A DNA stretch of 64,000 bases from Roseiflexus sp. (lineage in GTDB: Bacteria; Chloroflexota; Chloroflexia; Chloroflexales; Roseiflexaceae): NCBI GenBank assembly GCA_025062325.1, contig JANXAL010000140.1, forward strand, positions 1 through 64,000, in the 5' to 3' direction. The notes beneath the pieces were generated by a model that saw only the letters and a list, made by a program, of their open reading frames with translations, was not told the origin of the DNA and made no database searches. Of this stretch, positions 42,715 to 51,814 are shown one piece after another; the first letter of the stretch is position 1, and each line of letters starts with the position of its first letter. Made by a program: the position numbers and the translations under genes.

Positions 42715-43660
42715 CATCGTGACTGCTGCCTGCGATGCCACATTCTGGGACGACGAAGCGACGCCTGTGCCCCGCGAGACGCTTCTGCGCGCCGTCGCCG
42801 ACGTGGATGGCATTCTCACCCTGCTGACCGATCGCGTGGATGCTGAGTTGCTCGATGCCGCGCCACGCCTGAAGGTCGTCGCCAATATGGCAGTCGGCTA
42901 CGATAATGTCGATCTGCCAGCGCTTACGGCGCGCGGGGTGTTGTTGACCAACACGCCCGATGTGTTGACCGAAACGACTGCCGATCTGGTCTGGGCGCTC
43001 ATCCTGGCGGCGTCACGGCGGGTCGTCGAAGGACATCAACTGATTGCCGCCGGGAGATGGATCAACTGGTCGCCAATGTTCATGGTCGGTCAGGATGTAC
43101 ACGGCGCAACGCTTGGCATAGTCGGCGCGGGCCGGATCGGATCGGCAGTGGCGCGACGTGCAGTCGGTTTCGGGATGCCGATCCTGTACCACAATCGCCG
43201 TCCGTCGCCGACGCTGGAAGAGCGGATCGGCGCAATCCCCGGCGCAACCATCCGCTATGCGCCGACGCTCGACGATCTGCTCACTGAAGCGGATGTAGTG
43301 GTCGTGATGGTTCCGCTAACGCCGGAGACGCGCGGGATGTTCGGGGCGCGCGAGTTCGCCCTGATGAAGCCGAACTCGGTCTTTGTCAATGCCTCGCGGG
43401 GTCCGGTGGTTCGTGAAGCAGAACTGATTGAGGCGTTGAAACGCGGTCGTCCGTGGGCTGCTGGCCTCGACGTGTTCGAGCGCGAGCCGATAGGCGCCGA
43501 TCATCCGTTGCTGGCGTTGCCCAACGTGGTACTGACGCCGCACATCGGCAGCGCCACGGTCGCCACCCGCACCCGCATGGCAGTGGTGGCAGCGACGAAC
43601 CTGGTCGCAGCGCTGACCGGTCAGCCGGTTCCAAATCCGGTGAATACCGTCGGATGTTGA
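42665..43660 (+). CDS. D-2-hydroxyacid dehydrogenase (glyoxylate/hydroxypyruvate reductase type)
   Basis: 331 residues. The NAD(P)-binding fold has TLGIVGAGRIGSAVARRAVGFG with GxGxxG, followed by LYHNRRPSP, whose Arg-Arg suggests NADPH preference. Catalytic residues are Arg in FVNASRGPVVREAEL, Glu in GLDVFEREPI and His in LTPHIGSAT. The VVANMAVGYDNVDLPAL segment is typical of GyaR-type enzymes. It probably reduces glyoxylate or hydroxypyruvate, which would fit glyoxylate-forming metabolism in Chloroflexota, but other 2-oxoacids are possible. It starts inside the end of the upstream gene at 42665. Confidence 0.88.
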   Translation: MRPRAYITRRLPQAAIDIVTAACDATFWDDEATPVPRETLLRAVADVDGILTLLTDRVDAELLDAAPRLKVVANMAVGYDNVDLPALTARGVLLTNTPDVLTETTADLVWALILAASRRVVEGHQLIAAGRWINWSPMFMVGQDVHGATLGIVGAGRIGSAVARRAVGFGMPILYHNRRPSPTLEERIGAIPGATIRYAPTLDDLLTEADVVVVMVPLTPETRGMFGAREFALMKPNSVFVNASRGPVVREAELIEALKRGRPWAAGLDVFEREPIGADHPLLALPNVVLTPHIGSATVATRTRMAVVAATNLVAALTGQPVPNPVNTVGC

Positions 43661-44041
43661 GGTTTGAATGTTTCGACGTGTATTCATTTGTTGCCCTGTG
43701 CGCTCTTGCAGTGGTGCATTTGTTGATTCGCTGTAGAACCACAGAGACACGGAGGACACAGCGGTTGTACATCGCCCGTCGGACACTGCCACATTCGCTC
43801 ATGCGCCGCCCCGTGCGCTTGCATTTGGTTATTCGCTAGCGCAGGACAGCGCAAGGCGCGAGGTAAGAGGCGCGAGGCCGCTGTCCGGCGCTGCGCCTGC
43901 ATTCGGTTATGCGCTGCCCCGCTTTGTGCATTTTCGAAGGAAATCGCATTTGATCCATTCTGCTGACAGGAAAATAGGGGAAAGCGCGGTGGAAAGACCG
44001 ACAACGTATTCCGAAGAACTCGCTGCACAGAGGACTTCTCA
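43661..44041. repeat. Intergenic tract with degenerate GCATTTGGTTATTCGCTG repeats
   Basis: Copies of a word like GCATTYGGTTATKCGCTG lie at about 43717, 43820 and 43899, with a further diverged copy at 43791. A fragment ACCACAGAGACACGGAGG (43739-43756) belongs to another widespread intergenic family. No gene; the tract ends at the RBS (GAGG) of the next gene. Confidence 0.55.
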
Positions 44042-44773
44042 ATGATCGCCAGCATCGATCACGTCGTTATTCTCGTGCGTGACCTTGTCGCTGCAATGGA
44101 CGACTACGCGGCGCTGGGGTTCACGGTGACGCCTGGCGGCGTGCATGCCGACGGCGCTACCCACAATGCGCTTGTAGCTTTCGCCGATGGGAGTTATCTG
44201 GAGTTGATCGCCTTCCGCCGCGAGGCGCCGGACCATATCTGGTGGCGCTATACTGCCGATGGCGAAGGGGTGATCGATTTCGCGCTGCTCCCTGACGCAA
44301 TCGACGAGGATGTCGCCGCTGCACGCGCTCGCGGGCTAGAGATCGCCGGTCCTTTCCCCGGCGGCAGGGAACGTCCTGACGGTGTGCGCCTCGCCTGGAA
44401 GACGGCCCGCCCTGCTACGCCAGACCTGCCGTTCCTCTGCGGCGATGTAACCCCGCGCGATCTGCGGGTTCCAACCGGCGCAGCGCGTCAGCACACGAAT
44501 GGCGTTACTGGCATTGCACGGGTGCTCGTCGCAACCCGTGATCCGACGGCGAGCGCTGCACGCTACCGCACCCTGCTGGGCATCGAGGGCATAACTAGTG
44601 CAGAAGGCATCTCTTTTCCTCTGGGGTCATCAGCGATCATGCTGACTGCTCTGAACACTCAACGCCGGGAAGGTCCCTACGCGCTAGAGCTGTACGGCGG
44701 CGCGCCTGGCGATCTCGATCCAGTGCGCACCCACGGCGCGCCGATTCGTACCGGCGCAGCATCACCTCAGTAG
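44042..44773 (+). CDS. Glyoxalase-like (VOC superfamily) protein
   Basis: 243 residues. The N-terminal VOC module begins ASIDHVVILVRDLVAAMDDY with His7 as a candidate metal ligand, and YLELIAFRREAPDHIWW gives the Glu. A second module follows after about residue 155 (GVTGIARVLVATRDPTASAA). The layout matches the Glyoxalase_3-like group, whose members have unknown substrates. Start ATG at 44042 with GAGG upstream. It lies alone between repeat-rich gaps. It could be a lactoylglutathione-lyase-like or extradiol-type enzyme, but the metal site of the second module is incomplete. Confidence 0.75.
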   Translation: MIASIDHVVILVRDLVAAMDDYAALGFTVTPGGVHADGATHNALVAFADGSYLELIAFRREAPDHIWWRYTADGEGVIDFALLPDAIDEDVAAARARGLEIAGPFPGGRERPDGVRLAWKTARPATPDLPFLCGDVTPRDLRVPTGAARQHTNGVTGIARVLVATRDPTASAARYRTLLGIEGITSAEGISFPLGSSAIMLTALNTQRREGPYALELYGGAPGDLDPVRTHGAPIRTGAASPQ

Positions 44774-45007
44774 CGGCTCCGGCGCGGATCGCATGCTTTT
44801 CAGGCAACTGGCAATCGGGGCGATCAACCGCCTCCTCAGCGATTTCCCGTTGGAAGTAGGGGCAGGCAGCGCGCGAGGCCGAGACATTGATGCGGTCGTG
44901 TTCAGCAAGATGGTTGACGCGAAGACTCAGCGGCGCCAGGCTTCGCAGCCGACACAATCACCCCAGTATCTTTATGCCTGGCCTGGCGTCAGCCTTTCCG
45001 AAACCCT
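44774..45007. repeat. Intergenic copy of the GACGC-AAG/CTTTGCGTC repeat family
   Basis: The stretch 44908-45005 aligns with 39970-40060: TTGACGCGAAG, then a variable middle, then TGGCGTCAGCCTTTCCGAAAC. It lies between two convergent genes and could act as a hairpin at their 3' ends. No gene. Confidence 0.5.
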
Positions 45008-45970
45008 CTAACTCTTCGCTCCCACCAGCGATGCCGCTGCACGCGGTTCAGCGGAGATCGCGCCTACGCGCAGCGCCGACGCCGCTAGCAGAATCAGCAC
45101 AATCCAGACGGCATCAGCCAGGAACAGATGCACCAGTTGCATCCAGACCGGCGCCTGAAGCGCGACATTGATGTATCCAGCGACAAGTTGCACGGCATAC
45201 AGCGCCGTCAGCGCAATCGCCAGCCAGCGCGTCGTAGCGCCCGGTCGCGCCGAGCTAGTGTACCATGCGGCAACAGTCACGAATGCGCCAACCCCGATTG
45301 CCAAGGCGGGATGCACCATGCGGATCGAAACAATCGCTGCGACAAGCGGCGCAAGATCTTCCTCACTCCCGCCTGCGCGAGTATGGGCAAAGAAGAGCGT
45401 ATCTCCGAGCGCGATGACTGCACCCGTCATTCCCACTAGGATCAACCCGACCATGCCGGTGATCAGCCAGGAAGCAACGGCGCCGTGACCACGAAGACGG
45501 ATCGGCTCGCCGCCCGATGCCCACCACCCTGTCAGGGTGATGCAGGCAAGGAGAATGAAGGTGTTCAGCAGGTGCGCCGCCATCGAAATGGCGCGCGTCA
45601 ACGACGCATTGTGCGCCACCAGTTCGAACAACACGAGGCCCGCGCCCAGCAGCGCCTCAGTAATGATGAACACCATCGACAGCGCCGCGCCACGCCGCAC
45701 GGTATGACCGCGGGGGTACGCGCGATACGCCCACACCAGCATGCCAACCACCATGAGCAACGCCACGCCGCTTGTCAGGCGATGCGTAAACTCGATCATG
45801 GTTTCAACCGCTGGTTCACGTGGAATGACCTCGCCATTGCAGAGAGGCCAGTGACTGCCGCACCCCGCACCCGAGCCGGTCGCCCGGACGAAGGCGCCCC
45901 ATAAAATGACCAGCAGGTTGTAGATCAGCACTCCCCACGTATACCATGCGAAGCGATTGCGCGTCAGCAT
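45008..45970 (-). CDS. ctaA: Heme A synthase (COX15/CtaA family)
   Basis: 320 residues with eight membrane segments. CtaA oxidises the C8 methyl of heme O to a formyl group for cytochrome oxidase. The loop-1 Cys pair of the CtaA type is in TGSGAGCGSHWPLCNG (Cys37 and Cys44). The Glu and His of the active helix are in MIEFTHRLTSG, with the other heme His in MAAHLLNTFILL and the C-terminal QLVHLFLADAV. RBS not strong. Start ATG at 45970 follows a good promoter. Heme O synthase (ctaB) and oxidase genes are not adjacent. Its presence indicates aerobic respiration. Confidence 0.92.
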   Translation of the reverse strand: MLTRNRFAWYTWGVLIYNLLVILWGAFVRATGSGAGCGSHWPLCNGEVIPREPAVETMIEFTHRLTSGVALLMVVGMLVWAYRAYPRGHTVRRGAALSMVFIITEALLGAGLVLFELVAHNASLTRAISMAAHLLNTFILLACITLTGWWASGGEPIRLRGHGAVASWLITGMVGLILVGMTGAVIALGDTLFFAHTRAGGSEEDLAPLVAAIVSIRMVHPALAIGVGAFVTVAAWYTSSARPGATTRWLAIALTALYAVQLVAGYINVALQAPVWMQLVHLFLADAVWIVLILLAASALRVGAISAEPRAAASLVGAKS

Positions 45971-46020
45971 CGAGATATTCCTTCCCAGGCACTCCAGATG
46001 TGCATTGTGTTGCGCCGTGC

Positions 46021-46050
46021 ATTGTATACCTGAGTCTGGCAGATGGTCAA
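46021..46050 (-). promoter_or_regulatory. Promoter of ctaA
   Basis: On the minus strand TTGACC (46050-46045), then TATACA after 16 bp or TACAAT after 18 bp (46026-46021). The leader to the ATG at 45970 is about 40-50 bases. Confidence 0.6.
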
Positions 46051-46543
46051 GCGCCTCATACGTCTTACACGCTCATTAGGCGCAGCCATCAGTTGACCAG
46101 GTTTTTTGCGTATCAACGCCTTATTTGCCCTCATCCCCCGCCTCTCAGATGCAGAGTTTGAGCACAGAGGATGTTCGCCGCGTCCTGACGCCCTTTCCTC
46201 CTCATCCCCCCACTCCCTTCGCCCACCCCCCTTGCCCCCGCGTGCGGGGGGTTGGGGTTCGCTGCCGTGAGCGAAACAGACATTATTGCCCCTTGCCCCC
46301 GCGTGCGGAGGGTTTGGAGGAGAAGGGGGAGTTAGGCCGTCCCGTTGCCTGAAACGGGCAGTGCAGCGCAAGGGCGTGTTATGAGGTCTGAGATCCGCCC
46401 TCGCGCTTCGCTGTCTCACCAGGTTCGTTCCTCGTATTCAGGCGCGCATAGCGCTAATGGCACACCGAACTGCGTTCGTAACCCGGCTGATAATTTATCT
46501 CTGCGCCCTGCTTATTTTACTGTTTGTTGACTTCACAGACTCG

Positions 46544-46552
46544 TGGTATACT
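46544..46552 (+). promoter_or_regulatory. Extended -10 promoter for the 46661 gene
   Basis: TGG followed by TATACT (46547-46552), with TTGTTG 17 bp upstream (46524-46529). The GTGGTATACTAAG word matches the promoter at 21677. Confidence 0.55.
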
Positions 46553-46660
46553 AAGCGAAGAGCCCTTTCTGTTCACACGAGCATAGTTGCGCCGTGCACG
46601 CAATCGCCGCTCAGGGTCAAACGTTGATCCTGACGTTGCGTCATCGAGGGGAGGCTGCCT

Positions 46661-47041
46661 GTGATCAAGCGCTCTAAAGCCCCCGACTTTGAGCGAATGG
46701 CGCGCGAGGCTGGCTACCGGGTCATTGGCATTGAGCAACTGCGCAGCAACCGCTGGCTGCTGACGCTGAGCGATGGCGATGGACGCACAATCCTCGTGCT
46801 GGCGCAGGCGCGCTCGTTGATCAGTTCCGCTGATGTGCAAGATCTGTGGGAACTGGTGCGGCTGCGCAATCCCGCAATCGGCATTCTTCTGGCGCTTGAC
46901 GGCAGTTTCAGTCCTGGCGCCCATCAAACGTGCGCCGAACTGCGCGATCGACGACTGCACCTCTGTACATCGTTGCCACCCGCCGCTGTTCCCGCAATCG
47001 AGGAGTCGTCGGTGCGCAGCGTACTGGCATCCTCCCGTTAG
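46661..47041 (+). CDS. Small protein of unknown function
   Basis: 126 residues, soluble. The N-terminal part (FERMAREAGYRVIGIEQLRS, NRWLLTLSDGDGRTILVLAQ) has the alpha-beta-beta pattern and a conserved-looking acidic and Gln position reminiscent of restriction-endonuclease-like or Mrr-type folds, but the catalytic set is not clear. The middle is AIGILLALDGSFSPGAHQTC. Start GTG at 46661 follows GGGGAGG. It converges with the amino-acid transporter genes. I do not recognise the family. Confidence 0.6.
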   Translation: MIKRSKAPDFERMAREAGYRVIGIEQLRSNRWLLTLSDGDGRTILVLAQARSLISSADVQDLWELVRLRNPAIGILLALDGSFSPGAHQTCAELRDRRLHLCTSLPPAAVPAIEESSVRSVLASSR

Positions 47042-47058
47042 CAACCCTGTCCAAAGGA

Positions 47059-47820
47059 TCAGTGTGACAGCACTTGTGAGAGGAATAGTTTCGTGCGCGC
47101 CTCGCGCGGATCGCCGAAGATCTGATCTGGCGGGCCGCTTTCTACGATCTGCCCTTGATCGAAGAAGTACATAGTATCGGCGACGGCGCGAGCGAACCCC
47201 ATCTCGTGCGTGACGACAATCATCGTCATACCGCTCTCTGCCAGTTCGATCATCACATCGAGCACTTCTTTGATCATCTCCGGGTCGAGCGCCGACGTTG
47301 GTTCGTCGAAGAGCATGATCTTCGGCTGCATTGCCAGAGCGCGCGCAATCGCCACACGCTGCTGCTGACCGCCGCTCAACTGCCCCGGATACTTGCGCGC
47401 TTGCTCAGGAATGCCAACCCGCTTCAGCAGTTGCATGGCAATCTCCTCCGCCTGCGCCTTCGTCCAGCCGCGCACCCAGATCGGGGCAAGTGTAATATTG
47501 TCGAGCACGGTGAGGTGGGGAAAGAGGTTGAACTGCTGAAAGACCATGCCGGTCTCCATGCGAATGCGCTCGATATTGCGCACATCGTGGGTCAGTTCAA
47601 TGCCATCCACGATGATCTGACCGCGTTGGTGCTCTTCTAACCGATTGATCGTGCGGATGAACGTTGATTTGCCGGAGCCGGAAGGACCGAAGACAACCAC
47701 GACTTCGCCCCGGCGCACTTCCATAGTGATGCCGCGCAGCGCGTGGTAATTGCCATACCACTTATGCACATCACGACAGATGATGATCGGATCAGTAGTT
47801 GACTGTGCGTTAGCGCTCAT
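47059..47820 (-). CDS. Polar amino-acid ABC transporter ATP-binding protein
   Basis: About 253 residues of the GlnQ/AapP type. Walker A is [10 protein letters not shown], the signature is [16 protein letters not shown] and Walker B is [14 protein letters not shown], followed by the H-loop VTHEMGFA. Type-specific words are [13 protein letters not shown] and [16 protein letters not shown] chose ATG at 47820; ATG at 47841 would overlap the upstream permease gene by 14 bases. It is the last gene of a four-gene operon (binding protein, two permeases, ATPase). Substrates are likely polar or general L-amino acids. Confidence 0.92.
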   Translation of the reverse strand: MSANAQSTTDPIIICRDVHKWYGNYHALRGITMEVRRGEVVVVFGPSGSGKSTFIRTINRLEEHQRGQIIVDGIELTHDVRNIERIRMETGMVFQQFNLFPHLTVLDNITLAPIWVRGWTKAQAEEIAMQLLKRVGIPEQARKYPGQLSGGQQQRVAIARALAMQPKIMLFDEPTSALDPEMIKEVLDVMIELAESGMTMIVVTHEMGFARAVADTMYFFDQGQIVESGPPDQIFGDPREARTKLFLSQVLSH

Positions 47821-47827
47821 ACCCGAA

Positions 47828-49039
47828 TTAACGTCCCGCATGCAGCTTTGCTTCCAATCGCTGACTGAATGCTGACATCAAATAGCAGAAAACGCCATAG
47901 ACGAATGCGACGAAGGTGTAAACTTCCGCCTGCAACCCCAGAAAGTCGGGCTGCGCCAGAACGGTTTTGGCGATGCCCATGAGATCGAGCAGACCGACGA
48001 TGACTACCAGCGAGGTATCTTTGAACAGCGCGATGAACTGCCCGACCAGGATCGGGATCACGGCTCTGAGCGCCTGCGGCAGAATGATGAGCAGCATCAT
48101 TTTCCAGGAGTTCAAGCCGAGCGCGCGCGCCGCTTCGTACTGACCACGCGGGATCGACTGCAAGCCGCCGCGCACATTTTCGGCGAGGTAGGCGGCGCTG
48201 AAAATCACCACGCCAGCCATGGCGCGCACCACGCGGTCGATAGTGATGCCCGGCAGAAACAGCGGCAGCATCAGTTGGGCCATGAACAGCACGCTAATGA
48301 ACGGCACGCCGCGGATCAGTTCGATATAGATGACGCAGAGCCAGCTGATGACTGGCAGGTTCGACTGCCGTCCCAGCGCCAGCAGGACGCCGAGCGGGAA
48401 GGAGAACACAATCCCGACAATTGTAAGCAGCAGCGTCAGCAGCAACCCGCCCCACAAATTGGTCGGCACAGGCGGCAGTACGCTATCATCGGCGCCAAAC
48501 CCGCTGACCAGCACAAAGAGGAGCGGAAAATACAGGATCCATCCGATGATACTGACCCGCTGCAACGCCGCGCCCCAGCGCCAGCTTAGCGCATATCCAA
48601 CGATGCCAGCAACGCCGGTGATTACCAGCGCGAGCCGCGATAGTTCATCGGATGTGATGATTGCCAGAACGAAGGGGAGCGCGCCGAACGCTATCGCCCC
48701 GCCGCGCTGCATCCTGCCCCAGATGCCCCACGACATGCCGATTAGGAACGCCAGCAGCGCCACGCACGCCCAGATGCGCCACAGGGCGTCAGTCGGGTAC
48801 TGCCCGACCATAAACAGACGCAGGTTGACTGTAATCACCTCCCAGCGCGCCTGGATGAGCGCCCATTCCAGCACGCTACGCGCAGCCAGCACTGCTAGAA
48901 CCAGCATCACAATGGTGAGCAGCGTGTTGTACCACGTGCTGAACAGATTCTTGTGCAGCCAGCGAACGACACTGTACCGTTCAGTCGGAGGCGGCAGCGC
49001 CTCTACAGTTTTGGAGGCGGTCGGCGTCTCGGCGCTCAT
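47828..49039 (-). CDS. Amino-acid ABC transporter permease (AapM-like, long form)
   Basis: About 403 residues, longer than the usual 220-residue His/Glu/Gln permeases and like AapM/YhdY, with extra N-terminal helices. The coupling-loop motif (EAA) reads [28 protein letters not shown]. The last helices ([17 protein letters not shown]) are typical. I chose ATG at 49039 with GGAG nine bases upstream; TTG at 49045 is possible. It starts two bases after the stop of the partner permease, so the two are coupled and probably form a heterodimer. Confidence 0.9.
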   Translation of the reverse strand: MSAETPTASKTVEALPPPTERYSVVRWLHKNLFSTWYNTLLTIVMLVLAVLAARSVLEWALIQARWEVITVNLRLFMVGQYPTDALWRIWACVALLAFLIGMSWGIWGRMQRGGAIAFGALPFVLAIITSDELSRLALVITGVAGIVGYALSWRWGAALQRVSIIGWILYFPLLFVLVSGFGADDSVLPPVPTNLWGGLLLTLLLTIVGIVFSFPLGVLLALGRQSNLPVISWLCVIYIELIRGVPFISVLFMAQLMLPLFLPGITIDRVVRAMAGVVIFSAAYLAENVRGGLQSIPRGQYEAARALGLNSWKMMLLIILPQALRAVIPILVGQFIALFKDTSLVVIVGLLDLMGIAKTVLAQPDFLGLQAEVYTFVAFVYGVFCYLMSAFSQRLEAKLHAGR

Positions 49040-49041
49040 CG

Positions 49042-50232
49042 TCAACGCTCCACCAGGCGGACACGGCGGTTGTACCAGTTCATAATGAGCGACGTGATCA
49101 GGCTCAGGGTCAGGTACACTGCCATCACTACAGCGATCATCTCGACGGCGCGCCCGGTCTGATTGATAATCGTGCCGGATACGGCGAACAAGTCAGGATA
49201 CCCGATAGCGACTGCCAGGGTCGAGTTCTTGGTCAGGTTCAGGTACTGGTTGGTAATCGGCGGAATGATCAGGCGCAGCGCCTGGGGAAAGACGACCAGC
49301 CGCAGCGTGAGCAATGGACTGAGTCCCAGCGCGCGCGCTGCTTCGACCTGCCCTTTGGGTACGGCCTGAATGCCAGCGCGCACCACTTCGCCGATAAACC
49401 CAGCGGTGTAGATGACGAGACCGATCAGCAGCGCCATGAATTCTGGCGACAGCACCCGTCCGCCCTGAAAGTTGAACCCGGCGATTTCGGGATACGAGAG
49501 GGTCAATGGGGGTTGCGGCAACGCGATCCATCCAACTGTTGCAATTCCTGCAATCGTCAGTAACGAGGGCCAGACCAGCGGACGCGGACGACCGCTGCGC
49601 TCTTGCCACCAGCGCATTGCGAACCCGACGAGCACACCCGCGATCAGCGCGCCAGCCAGGATAAAAACATAGAGCGACCAGGTATCTGTCGGCTCGCCCC
49701 AGGGGATGGCCACGCCGCGATTGCTCAGATAGACCGGACCAACGCTCACTGCCTGTCGTGCGCGCGGCAGTTTTAGGAAGAAAGCCGTGTAGATGAAGAC
49801 GAGCAGCACCAACAGCGGCACATTGCGCATGATCTCCACGAACACCCACGCCATGCGGCTGACAAGCCAGTTGCTCGAGAGGCGCGCTACGCCGACCACG
49901 ATGCCAAGGATGGTGGACAGCACAATCCCCAAAAGACTAACCAAGATCGTATTGAGCAACCCGACCTGCAACGCGCGCGCAAAGGTGTCGCTGCTGCTGT
50001 ACGCGATCAATGCGTCGCTGATATCGAACCCGGCGCCGCTGTTGAGAAAATCGAACCCCAATACTAGCCCCTGCTGCCGGAGCGACGTCAACATGTTGCG
50101 CAGCGCCACGGAACCGATCCAGACAACCAGCGCCAGAAAGAGGATCTGGACGGCGATCCTGATGAACCGTTCGTCGCGCCAGAAGGCACGGTTCAGTCGC
50201 AGCGGCGACGAGGGGCGCGGAGGCGCTTCCAT
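49042..50232 (-). CDS. Amino-acid ABC transporter permease (AapQ-like, long form)
   Basis: About 396 residues, with eight or more membrane segments and a large internal loop as in AapQ/YhdX. The EAA motif is [28 protein letters not shown], followed by PPITNQYLNLTKNSTLAVAI, a hallmark of this subfamily. It pairs with the AapM-like permease. The start is uncertain: ATG at 50232 has AGGG eleven bases upstream, while ATG at 50241 is three codons earlier. A hairpin separates it from the binding-protein gene upstream. Confidence 0.9.
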   Translation of the reverse strand: MEAPPRPSSPLRLNRAFWRDERFIRIAVQILFLALVVWIGSVALRNMLTSLRQQGLVLGFDFLNSGAGFDISDALIAYSSSDTFARALQVGLLNTILVSLLGIVLSTILGIVVGVARLSSNWLVSRMAWVFVEIMRNVPLLVLLVFIYTAFFLKLPRARQAVSVGPVYLSNRGVAIPWGEPTDTWSLYVFILAGALIAGVLVGFAMRWWQERSGRPRPLVWPSLLTIAGIATVGWIALPQPPLTLSYPEIAGFNFQGGRVLSPEFMALLIGLVIYTAGFIGEVVRAGIQAVPKGQVEAARALGLSPLLTLRLVVFPQALRLIIPPITNQYLNLTKNSTLAVAIGYPDLFAVSGTIINQTGRAVEMIAVVMAVYLTLSLITSLIMNWYNRRVRLVER

Positions 50233-50254
50233 GGCTGGCATGACCCTGATGAAC

Positions 50255-50288
50255 GAGACCTTGCAGACTCAGCAGCCTGCAAGGTCTC
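50255..50288 (-). terminator. Hairpin between binding-protein and permease genes
   Basis: GAGACCTTGCAG (50255-50266) pairs perfectly with CTGCAAGGTCTC (50277-50288), 10-base loop. It lies between the stop of the binding-protein gene and the permease start with no T-tract. This is a usual site for partial termination or 3' protection that keeps binding protein in excess. Confidence 0.6.
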
Positions 50289-50301
50289 ACTGCTGAGCGG
50301 C

Positions 50302-51468
50302 CTACCGGAACGGCGGCGCGTAGAGCAGCCCACCCTGAGTATAGAGACTGTTAGGGCCACGTGGAATGGCAGTCTTCGTGTTCGGACCAAGGTTGCGGTC
50401 ATAGATCTCGGCATAATTGCCGACTGCTCGGATGATATTGGCAGCCCAATCCTTGCTCAGACCGAGTTTCGCGCCGAGGTCCACATTCGGGTCAGCGCCG
50501 AGCAGACGGCGCACCTCAGGACGGGTATCTGTCTCCTTGACCTTATCCACATTCTGCGACGTAATGCCGAACTCCTCGGCGGCAAAGGTAACGAACACTG
50601 TCCACTGGACGATGTCGAACCACTGATCGTCGCCCTGGCGCACCATCGGACCAAGCGGCTCTTTCGACAATGTTATGTCGAGAATGACGTGATCATCGGG
50701 CTTGGGCAGCACCGACCGGCGCGACACCAGACCAGACTTGTCGGTAGTCACTGCATCACAGCGCCCTTCAGCATAAGCGGCGAAGGTGCTGTTAGCATCC
50801 TCAAACACAGCGGGGGTGTACGGCAGATTGCGCGCCGCCATCTGATCCGCCAGGTTCAACTCGGTTGTCGTGCCCTTCTGCACACAGATCGTCGCGCCAT
50901 TCAAGTCTTCGAGCTTTGTAATGTTCGACGCTTTTGGCACCATAATGCCCTGACCGTCGTAGAACGTGGTGGCGACGAAGTTGCCGCCGTTGTCGGTATC
51001 GCGGGTGAGCGTCCAGGTCGTGTTGCGGATGAGCACGTCGATCTCACCGCTCTGCAAGGCGGCGAAGCGCTGCTCAGCGGTCAGCGGGCGATATTCGATC
51101 TTGCTGACATCATTGAAAATGGCTGCCGCCAGCGCCTTGCAGAAATCGACATCAAAACCGCTGAATGCGCCTGCAGAGTCGACGAACCCGAAGCCGGGCA
51201 CCTGACTGTTGACGCCGCAGATCAGTTTGCCGCGCGCCCGAATCGCCTTTAGCGTCTCACCAAAACCGGTGGGAGCGGCGGGAGCGGGCGCTGGCGTCGC
51301 AGCCGGTTGCGCAGGCGTAGCTCCGCTAGCCGGAGTTACTTCAACGACGCGGGTCACTTCGACGATGCGAGTCACTTCTACCTGTTGCCCCGTCTGGGCT
51401 GCCTGCTGACCGCCGCATGCAGCCAGCAGCAGCGGAATGGCAATCAGCCATCCGAGCGCGCGTTTCAT
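50302..51468 (-). CDS. Amino-acid ABC transporter substrate-binding lipoprotein (AapJ-like)
   Basis: 388 residues. The signal peptide ends in the lipobox LLAAC with Cys18. A linker with VEVTR-IVEVTR-VVEVT repeats followed by Ala/Pro-rich sequence is a style common in Chloroflexota lipoproteins. The SBP_bac_3 domain shows GKLICGVNSQVPGFGFVDSA, GFDVDFCKALAAAIF, LTAEQRFAALQSGEIDVLIR and LGPMVRQGDDQW, all typical of AapJ/BztA general L-amino-acid binding proteins. Start ATG at 51468. First gene of the transporter operon, with its own promoter at 51515. Confidence 0.92.
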   Translation of the reverse strand: MKRALGWLIAIPLLLAACGGQQAAQTGQQVEVTRIVEVTRVVEVTPASGATPAQPAATPAPAPAAPTGFGETLKAIRARGKLICGVNSQVPGFGFVDSAGAFSGFDVDFCKALAAAIFNDVSKIEYRPLTAEQRFAALQSGEIDVLIRNTTWTLTRDTDNGGNFVATTFYDGQGIMVPKASNITKLEDLNGATICVQKGTTTELNLADQMAARNLPYTPAVFEDANSTFAAYAEGRCDAVTTDKSGLVSRRSVLPKPDDHVILDITLSKEPLGPMVRQGDDQWFDIVQWTVFVTFAAEEFGITSQNVDKVKETDTRPEVRRLLGADPNVDLGAKLGLSKDWAANIIRAVGNYAEIYDRNLGPNTKTAIPRGPNSLYTQGGLLYAPPFR

Positions 51469-51814
51469 GGCTCACGTCCTTTCTTGTGGAGAGTCTGCTG
51501 AGAGATTTGCGTATTATATACCAGTTTTCCGTTCGCCTGTAAATGATGATGACAGGAGGAGCCAGGAGGAGAGGGTCGGAGACTTCGGGGATTGGATGCG
51601 TCCTTCGCCTTCCGTATGTTCAGCTTTCAACCTTCAACCTTCAACGACCACCCTCCTGCCCTTCACCTTCAACCTGCAGCATTGTCACACCCAACCCGCG
51701 ACGTTCCCGAGACACGCGGGCGCACCACTGACGTAGGCATGCCGCCGCACGGGCGCGCTACTGGCGCGCCCTTACCTGTGCCCCGACTGCCTTCAACCTG
51801 TAACCTTGTCACCT
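51469..51814. other. Intergenic region: transporter promoter plus low-complexity tract
   Basis: The transporter promoter occupies 51515-51543. From 51600 to 51840 the sequence is pyrimidine-rich with repeated TTCAACCTTCAAC-type words, and it holds a hairpin GGGCGCGC-CTACTG-like (51751-51771). No gene. Confidence 0.55.
51515..51543 (-). promoter_or_regulatory. Promoter of the amino-acid transporter operon
   Basis: On the minus strand TTTACA (51543-51538), a 17-bp spacer ending in TGG, and TATATA (51520-51515) running into TATAAT. The leader is about 40 bases. Confidence 0.65.

Larger units (their letters stand above)
45971..46660. other. 690-bp repeat-rich gap between divergent ctaA and a small gene
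   Basis: It contains the ctaA promoter (46021-46050), a repeat block at 46141-46340 that closely matches 58925-59030 (TCAGATGCAGAGTTT, GTCCTGACGCCCTTT, CCCCTTGCCCCCGCGTGCGG twice), and the extended -10 at 46544. No gene is supported between them. Confidence 0.6.
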